NCBI GenBank assembly: GCA_024692105.1 | Contig: JAILMZ010000043.1 | Location: 1-18,747, forward strand | Direction: 5' to 3' | Source of the DNA: Saccharofermentans sp. | GTDB lineage: Bacteria; Bacillota_A; Clostridia; Saccharofermentanales; Saccharofermentanaceae | DNA length: 18,747 bases | In this document: piece after piece, positions 14,663-18,747 of the stretch | Layout: every line of letters starts with the position of its first letter | Position numbering within the stretch: position 1 is the first letter of the stretch | Notes under the pieces: generated by a model | Database searches by the model: none | Told to the model about the DNA's origin: nothing | Seen by the model: only the letters and a program-made list of their open reading frames with translations | Made by a program: the position numbers and the translations under genes

Positions 14663-16692
14663 TGCTTTATCCCCTTAAGCTCTATGATGATATCCCTGAG
14701 TTCCGCCGCCTTCTCGAATTCGAGGCCCTTTGCCGCCTTCTCCATCTCGCGCGTCAGCTTCTCGATCATCTTGTCCTTCTCTTCCTTCGAGCCGGAAGCA
14801 ACTCCGTCGTTGATAAGCTTCTCCGGATCGATGCCCGAAGGCTTAGCTGCTGAAGCTGACTTGCCGCCCTTGCCTGACCTGCTGCCTGAACCAGCGCTCT
14901 CGGCAACGATCTCGAAGACATCTCTTATATCCTTCTTGACCGTCTTCGGTATTATGCCGTGCTCTTCGTTGAACTTCTTCTGGATATCCCTTCTGCGGTT
15001 GGTCTCAGATACGGCGTTCATCATGGAATCCGTGACTTCATCCGCATAAAGGATGACGCGTCCGCGCTCGTTACGGGCGCATCTGCCTATGATCTGAATG
15101 AGCGAACGCTCGGATCTTAAGAATCCTTCCTTATCGGCATCGAGGATCATGAGGAGCGATACCTCAGGCAGATCGATGCCTTCCCTTAACAGGTTGATAC
15201 CGACGATAACATCGACCTCGTCTGCTCTCAGCTTGTTCAATATCTGCATTCTCTCGACTGCCTTGATGTCAGAGTGGAGATACGTGACCCTTACGCCTTC
15301 CTTGGTGAGGAACTCGGTCAGGTCTTCAGCCATTCGCTTCGTGAGCGTCATGATAAGGCTCTTGTCGCCTCTCTTCTTCTGCTCCTGAAGTTCATTCAGT
15401 ATGTCTTCGATCTGACCTTCGACAGGTCTTACGAAGATCTCGGGTTCGAGAAGTCCCGTAGGCCTTATCATCTGCTCTACGGTCTGGACGCTGTGCTCAG
15501 CCTCATACTCTGCAGGAGTCGCGCTGACAAAGATCGTCTGACCCATGCGCTGTTCGAACTCGTCAAATTTGAGCGGCCTGTTGTCAAATGCCGAAGGCAG
15601 ACGGAATCCGTAATCTATCAGCATCTCCTTACGGGAATGGTCGCCGTTATACATCGCCCTTACCTGCGGGATGGTCTGGTGGGACTCGTCTATGAAGAGA
15701 AGATAATCATCCGGGAAGAAGTCCATGAGCGTGCAAGGAGGCTCACCCGCCTGTCTTCCGGCGATGTGCCTTGAATAGTTCTCGATGCCTTTGCAGAATC
15801 CGGTCTCCCTCATCATGTCCATGTCGTAACGGGTACGCTGCTCGAGTCTGTAGGCAGCTATCGGCTTGCCCTCATCTCTTAAGAACTTAAGACGGTCTTC
15901 GAGTTCTTCTTCAATGCCGTCAATCGCCCTATTGAGCTTCGCCCTGCCCGTGGCATAGTGCGATGCCGGGAAGATCTCCGTGAATGTCTTGGTATACATG
16001 ACCCTGCCTGTAATGGCATCAACAAAACTTATCTTGTCTATCTCATCACCGAAGAAACTGATCCTTGTAAGCGTGTTCTCCGAATCCGGTGTCCAGATAT
16101 CCAAGATGTCACCCTTGCATCTGAAGCATCCGCGCTTTAACTCAAACTCGTTCCTGTCGTACTGCATGTTGACGAGCTGGGTGATTACCGCATCGCGGGA
16201 TATCTCGAGACCGACCTCGAGCGAGAGCATCAGCGACATATAGTCACTCTTCTCGCCGATACCGTAGATGCAGGACACCGAAGCAACGACGATCGTGTCA
16301 CGTCTGGACAGGAGCGACTTCGTGGCTTCGTGCCTCATACGGTCGATCTCATCGTTAACGGACGAATCCTTCTCGATATAGGTATCCGTCGCGGCGATAT
16401 ACGCCTCCGGCTGGTAGTAATCGTAGTATGAGATAAAGTACTCGACGGCATTCTCAGGGAACAGTTCCTTAAATTCGGCATAGAGCTGACCTGCGAGAGT
16501 CTTGTTGTGCGCAAGAACGAGCGCGGGCCTCTGAAGACGCTCGATGATGTTCGCCATGGTGAATGTCTTGCCCGAGCCCGTGACACCCAGAAGCGTCTGC
16601 GCGGACATGCCGCTCTCTATCCCCTTGACTATGCTGTCTATCGCCTGCGGCTGGTCACCCGAAGGCTTGAAACTTGATACTAAATTAAACAT
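14659..16692 (-). CDS. uvrB: Excinuclease ABC subunit B
   Basis: 677 residues, normal for UvrB, the damage-verifying helicase-like subunit of nucleotide excision repair that loads from UvrA and recruits UvrC. The start [18 protein letters not shown] matches the family start. Walker A GVTGSGKT is at 36-43, the beta-hairpin [10 protein letters not shown] that clamps DNA at 89-98, Walker B DESH at 335-338, motif V region [13 protein letters not shown] at 498-510, and the C-terminal UVR coiled coil that binds UvrC at about 639-675. Motif VI reads QIIGRCARN instead of the usual QTIGRAARN; the arginines are kept. The Shine-Dalgarno sequence (AGGGCGG) is weaker than at its neighbours. A canonical promoter with an overlapping LexA-like box precedes it, fitting SOS induction. 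It is the first gene of the uvrB-dnaE-sir2 unit. Confidence 0.98.
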   Translation of the reverse strand: MFNLVSSFKPSGDQPQAIDSIVKGIESGMSAQTLLGVTGSGKTFTMANIIERLQRPALVLAHNKTLAGQLYAEFKELFPENAVEYFISYYDYYQPEAYIAATDTYIEKDSSVNDEIDRMRHEATKSLLSRRDTIVVASVSCIYGIGEKSDYMSLMLSLEVGLEISRDAVITQLVNMQYDRNEFELKRGCFRCKGDILDIWTPDSENTLTRISFFGDEIDKISFVDAITGRVMYTKTFTEIFPASHYATGRAKLNRAIDGIEEELEDRLKFLRDEGKPIAAYRLEQRTRYDMDMMRETGFCKGIENYSRHIAGRQAGEPPCTLMDFFPDDYLLFIDESHQTIPQVRAMYNGDHSRKEMLIDYGFRLPSAFDNRPLKFDEFEQRMGQTIFVSATPAEYEAEHSVQTVEQMIRPTGLLEPEIFVRPVEGQIEDILNELQEQKKRGDKSLIMTLTKRMAEDLTEFLTKEGVRVTYLHSDIKAVERMQILNKLRADEVDVIVGINLLREGIDLPEVSLLMILDADKEGFLRSERSLIQIIGRCARNERGRVILYADEVTDSMMNAVSETNRRRDIQKKFNEEHGIIPKTVKKDIRDVFEIVAESAGSGSRSGKGGKSASAAKPSGIDPEKLINDGVASGSKEEKDKMIEKLTREMEKAAKGLEFEKAAELRDIIIELKGIKQ

Positions 16693-16720
16693 TACGTGAC
16701 CGCCCTGAACCTTTTAGACG

Positions 16721-16749
16721 ATTATAGAACATTTGTTTGGCTTTTTCAA
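16721..16749 (-). promoter_or_regulatory. Sigma-A promoter of uvrB-dnaE
   Basis: On the minus strand TTGAAA (16744-16749), a 17-base spacer, then TATAAT (16721-16726): near-consensus vegetative promoter. The -10 ends 28 bases before the uvrB ATG. It is the best promoter match in the window. Confidence 0.85.
16726..16739 (-). promoter_or_regulatory. LexA (SOS) box in the uvrB promoter
   Basis: The minus strand reads CAAACAAATGTTCT, which matches 12 of 14 positions of the Bacillus-type LexA consensus CGAACRNRYGTTYC, including the AAC-N4-GTT core. It fills the 3' part of the -35/-10 spacer and touches the -10, an ideal place for repression. uvrB is a known LexA target in Bacillus, which supports the call. 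Confidence 0.7.
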
Positions 16750-16752
16750 TGC

Positions 16753-17670
16753 TTACGAGAGGATATTGATGCGGACTTCCTGAAGATATTTTTCGATGGT
16801 CTCGGGCGAAGGTGCCTGGGTACCGTCTGTTACCGCAGCTGCCGTTCCGCACGCGATCGCGAAACGGAAAGCCTCCGCGGGCTCTAAGCCGCTGTATATG
16901 CCTGAGGCAAACCCTGCCGTAACCGCGTCTCCGCATCCTGTGGTGCACACGGGAGTGACCTTGACTCCCGCGCAGGTCATGAGCCTGCCATCCGCATCAC
17001 GGTAGACGGCGCCGTAACTGCCGAGCGTGATGATGATGCTGTTGATGCCCTTTGCGATGTATGTGTCTGCGATGCCTATCGCCTCTTCTATGCTCTCGCC
17101 TATGCCTGCTTCAGCCGCGTTCGGTTTCGCGAAATACGGTCCTGCCTCAAGTCCCTTTGCAAGGCACACGCCGGAAGTATCGAGGAATGTCCTGCATCCC
17201 TTTTCCTTGAGGGCGGTAATGAGCTCCGCATAGATGTCTTCCGGGGCTCCGGGCGGAACGCTTCCGGATATGACGCAGATATCGCCTTCTTCGATACGCT
17301 CGAAGAGTTCGGATTCCATCGCTTCATATGCATCACTGACAAAAGCGGGGCCTGCTTCGTTGAACTCGGTGGTAACGCCGTCGCTGCCCGTGATCTTAAC
17401 ATTGCTTCTGGTGTTGGCCTTGACCTCGCCTATGATCGTCGGGATGCCTTCCTTGTCCAGCATGGAAGCAATCGACAACCCGATGCTGCCTCCGATGATG
17501 AGGCAGGAACAAACGGGTTTATCCAATGCTTTGAGTACCTGGGCGACATTGATGCCCTTGCCTCCCGGATCATCCCTTACGGGCGTGATGCGGTTAACGG
17601 TGCCGACTTCGACCGTTTCGGCGGAGAAACTCCTGTCCAGAGCCGGATTGAGAGTGATGGTGTAGATCAT
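16753..17670 (-). CDS. 1-phosphofructokinase-type sugar kinase (PfkB family)
   Basis: 305 residues, the usual size for FruK/LacC. It begins MIYTITLNPALD, as family members do. The sugar-binding motif DPGGKGINVAQVL is at 34-46, KPN at 182-184, and the ATP/active-site motif TTGCGDAVTAGF at 243-254 with the catalytic base Asp248; the common GAGD reads GCGD here. The most likely reaction is fructose 1-phosphate to fructose 1,6-bisphosphate, but tagatose 6-phosphate kinase is not excluded, since no PTS or regulator gene is nearby. The ATG follows the stop of the YuiD-like gene after a single base (TAATATG), and no Shine-Dalgarno sequence is visible, so translation probably depends on the upstream gene. 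It ends just before the -35 of the uvrB promoter, with no hairpin terminator seen. Confidence 0.92.
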   Translation of the reverse strand: MIYTITLNPALDRSFSAETVEVGTVNRITPVRDDPGGKGINVAQVLKALDKPVCSCLIIGGSIGLSIASMLDKEGIPTIIGEVKANTRSNVKITGSDGVTTEFNEAGPAFVSDAYEAMESELFERIEEGDICVISGSVPPGAPEDIYAELITALKEKGCRTFLDTSGVCLAKGLEAGPYFAKPNAAEAGIGESIEEAIGIADTYIAKGINSIIITLGSYGAVYRDADGRLMTCAGVKVTPVCTTGCGDAVTAGFASGIYSGLEPAEAFRFAIACGTAAAVTDGTQAPSPETIEKYLQEVRINILS

Positions 17671-17671
17671 A

Positions 17672-18136
17672 TTATTGGAACAGGAAGTAGACGGCTATCG
17701 CAACAACGATGCCGAGGGCACAGCCGCATCCTACCTGGAGAGGCGTGTGTCCGAGAAGTTCCTTGAGTCTCTTGTCATTAGGAAGGTCAGTGCCGGTAAG
17801 TTCCTCGAACATCTCGGCCATGACATTGAGAAGGTGTGCCTGCTTGCCGGATTCAAGCCTGACGTTCATCGCATCGTGCATGACGATGATCGCGAGGATG
17901 GCGGCAACGGCAAACGTCGCAGAATCCCAGCCTTTGTACAGACCGGCTGAGACCATGACGGCAGAGACGGTCGCAGAATGTCCGCTCGGCATGCCGCCGT
18001 CACCGACAAGCCTTTCCCAGCTGAATTTGCCCGTGATGATGACATTACTGATCGCCTTGAGTATCTGCGCCAGCAACCATGCAGAGACGCCTGCCCAAAG
18101 TATACGGTTTTGAAGCAATGCCATTAATATATCCAT
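17672..18136 (-). CDS. YuiD-like divergent PAP2 membrane protein
   Basis: 154 residues, matching the DUF212/YuiD family, which is distantly related to PAP2 phosphatases. Three to four hydrophobic segments are visible (about 12-35, 55-68, 74-88, 135-153). The family signature GGMPSGHSA is at 47-55, then MHDAMNVRLESGKQA (86-100) and GHTPLQV (129-135), so the conserved Ser/His and Arg residues are present. A membrane phosphatase acting on a lipid phosphate is the usual suggestion; the substrate is unknown. The ATG has GGAAGG 8 bases upstream. It is the first gene of a tight pair with the sugar kinase. A strong terminator lies just upstream on the same strand, so its promoter must lie between the two or be read through in a regulated way. 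Confidence 0.92.
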   Translation of the reverse strand: MDILMALLQNRILWAGVSAWLLAQILKAISNVIITGKFSWERLVGDGGMPSGHSATVSAVMVSAGLYKGWDSATFAVAAILAIIVMHDAMNVRLESGKQAHLLNVMAEMFEELTGTDLPNDKRLKELLGHTPLQVGCGCALGIVVAIAVYFLFQ

Positions 18137-18168
18137 ACGAAAAGCCTTCCGTTATAAAGTCCATTTCC

Positions 18169-18176
18169 ATTTTACA
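18169..18176 (-). promoter_or_regulatory. Possible promoter of the YuiD-like gene and sugar kinase
   Basis: The minus strand reads TGTAAAAT: a TAAAAT -10 (5 of 6) ending 32 bases before the ATG, the same spacing as at three lipoprotein genes. There is no clear -35; that position falls in the T-run of the terminator upstream. Confidence 0.35.
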
Positions 18177-18187
18177 GAAAAATCGAT

Positions 18188-18222
18188 AAAAAAAAAGGAA
18201 CTGAGATAAAAATCACAGTTCC
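18188..18222 (-). terminator. Strong minus-strand terminator with no gene in front of it
   Basis: A stem of 7 plus 3 pairs with one A-A mismatch (GGAACTG-A-GAT / ATC-A-CAGTTCC) and a 4-base loop, followed on the minus strand by nine T. This is the strongest terminator in the window. It is directional: there is no T-run on the plus-strand side. No minus-strand coding region lies upstream of it before the divergent HU gene. Confidence 0.85.
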
Positions 18223-18306
18223 CAGTTACAAACTCATTCTTTATACCCGTAGGATTCTCCTGCCCATATAATGCACTTTTAATATGGCATGAGTATGTTT
18301 TTGCAT
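18188..18306 (-). ncRNA. Candidate small RNA or leader RNA
   Basis: Inferred from the orphan terminator. On the minus strand a TACAAT (18313-18318) could be the -10, giving a transcript of about 119 bases. Within it TGCCATAT can pair with ATATGGGCA (18282-18289 with 18261-18269, one bulge), AGGA with TCCT (18251-18261) and then comes the terminator. An alternative pairing TAATGC with GCATTA (18303-18308 with 18269-18274) competes with the first stem. It does not match any riboswitch or 6S/SRP consensus I know. The start is uncertain. Confidence 0.3.
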
Positions 18307-18365
18307 TAACAAATTGTAAACATATTCAAAATCAAGGTTTTTTGTGATTTATTTGTCCTGATGTG

Positions 18366-18394
18366 TTGATTTTTGGCGAGATTATCGATAAAAT
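18366..18394 (+). promoter_or_regulatory. Promoter of the HU gene
   Basis: TTGATT (18366-18371), a 17-base spacer, then TAAAAT (18389-18394). The untranslated leader is about 50 bases and ends in a GGGAGGA site. Confidence 0.65.
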
Positions 18395-18450
18395 ACCGAC
18401 GTTGCCGCTATTTGGCATCGCAAATCAAAACCCATATGGGAGGAAATCAA

Positions 18451-18747
18451 ATGAATAAGACAGAGTTAGTAGAAGCTATGGCAGCTAAGGCTGGCACTTC
18501 CAAGAAGGACACAGAGGCAGTTCTCAACGCATTCATCGAGACAGTTTCTGATGAGCTCCAGGCTAAGGGCAAGGTTCAGCTCGTAGGTTTCGGTACATTC
18601 GAGACTTCTGAGAGAGCTGCAAGAACAGGCCGCAACCCTCAGACAGGCGCTACAACAAAGATCGCTGCTTGCACAGCTCCTAAGTTCAAGGCTGGTAAGG
18701 CTCTTAAGGATAAGGTCAACACAAAGGCTAAGAAGAGCAAGAAGTAA
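18451..18747 (+). CDS. hup: HU family DNA-binding protein
   Basis: 98 residues, complete, with its TAA at the last three bases of the window. HU dimers bind and bend DNA with little sequence preference and help compact the nucleoid. The helical N-terminal half ([10 protein letters not shown]...) is followed by the signature [21 protein letters not shown] region (46-66), with the intercalating Pro63 in RNPQTG, and the C-terminal [11 protein letters not shown]. The tail KAKKSKK is extra-basic. Cys74 occurs in the flank of the beta-arm. The start is set by GGGAGGA 7 bases upstream; an in-frame TTG 78 bases earlier lies inside the promoter spacer and is rejected. Codon choice is narrow (for example AAG, GCT and ACA dominate), as expected for a highly expressed gene. 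It is the only plus-strand gene here. Confidence 0.97.
   Translation: MNKTELVEAMAAKAGTSKKDTEAVLNAFIETVSDELQAKGKVQLVGFGTFETSERAARTGRNPQTGATTKIAACTAPKFKAGKALKDKVNTKAKKSKK

Larger units (their letters stand above)
18137..18450. other. 314-base divergent intergenic region
   Basis: From left to right: Shine-Dalgarno sequence and possible promoter of the YuiD-like gene (minus), the strong minus-strand terminator, the candidate small RNA, and the HU promoter and leader (plus). It is A/T-rich, and no coding frame with a ribosome binding site was seen on either strand. Confidence 0.7.

Noticed and set aside
18251..18272. ACGG/GGGTATA segment as a guanidine or purine riboswitch
   Set aside because: The required paired stems and conserved core bases are not present; only isolated short matches.
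18373..18450. 26-codon N-terminal extension of HU from a TTG
   Set aside because: Starts inside the promoter spacer; the ATG at 18451 has GGGAGGA and matches the family start.

Overview
The window looks like chromosomal DNA from a low-to-middle GC Gram-positive, most likely an anaerobic member of Bacillota, class Clostridia. Evidence for this: GGAGG-type ribosome binding sites before almost every gene, lipobox signal peptides, a MutS2 with an Smr tail, a YuiD-type membrane protein, a Bacillus-type (not E. coli-type) LexA half-site pattern at uvrB, and a dnaE/pfkA neighbourhood typical of Firmicutes. No genus can be named from the sequence alone. All genes but the last are on the minus strand. 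No tRNA, rRNA, insertion sequence, phage gene or CRISPR array was seen.

Left third (1-6470): a tandem array of five paralogous, strongly acidic surface lipoproteins, read right to left as E (5262-6470), D (3820-5085), C (2418-3692), B (1049-2317) and A (1-1031, cut by the window edge). Each has a signal peptide with the predicted lipidated cysteine at residue 25, an alpha/beta N-terminal domain and a first Ig-like beta-sandwich. B to E add a second, related beta-sandwich. A instead continues into a different C-terminal domain. C, D and E each have their own promoter and intrinsic terminator, and B has its own promoter with A following 17 bases behind it. The repeat units show mosaic similarity, suggesting recombination among them. 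The function of the family is unknown.

Middle (6592-16749): a housekeeping block, uvrB-dnaE-sir2-pfkA-mutS2. A canonical sigma-A promoter with an overlapping LexA-like box precedes uvrB; uvrB and dnaE overlap by 4 bases (ATGA); a sirtuin follows closely, then ATP-dependent 6-phosphofructokinase (with its own likely promoter) and MutS2. The block joins excision repair and a replicative/error-prone type polymerase with NAD-dependent deacylation, a glycolytic control enzyme and a MutS-family ATPase.

Right end (16753-18747): a YuiD-like membrane protein and a 1-phosphofructokinase-type sugar kinase form a tight two-gene operon. Divergent from it is the HU histone-like gene, complete and ending exactly at the window end. 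The 314-base gap between them holds the HU promoter and a very strong minus-strand terminator with no gene in front of it, which suggests an unannotated small RNA or leader RNA.
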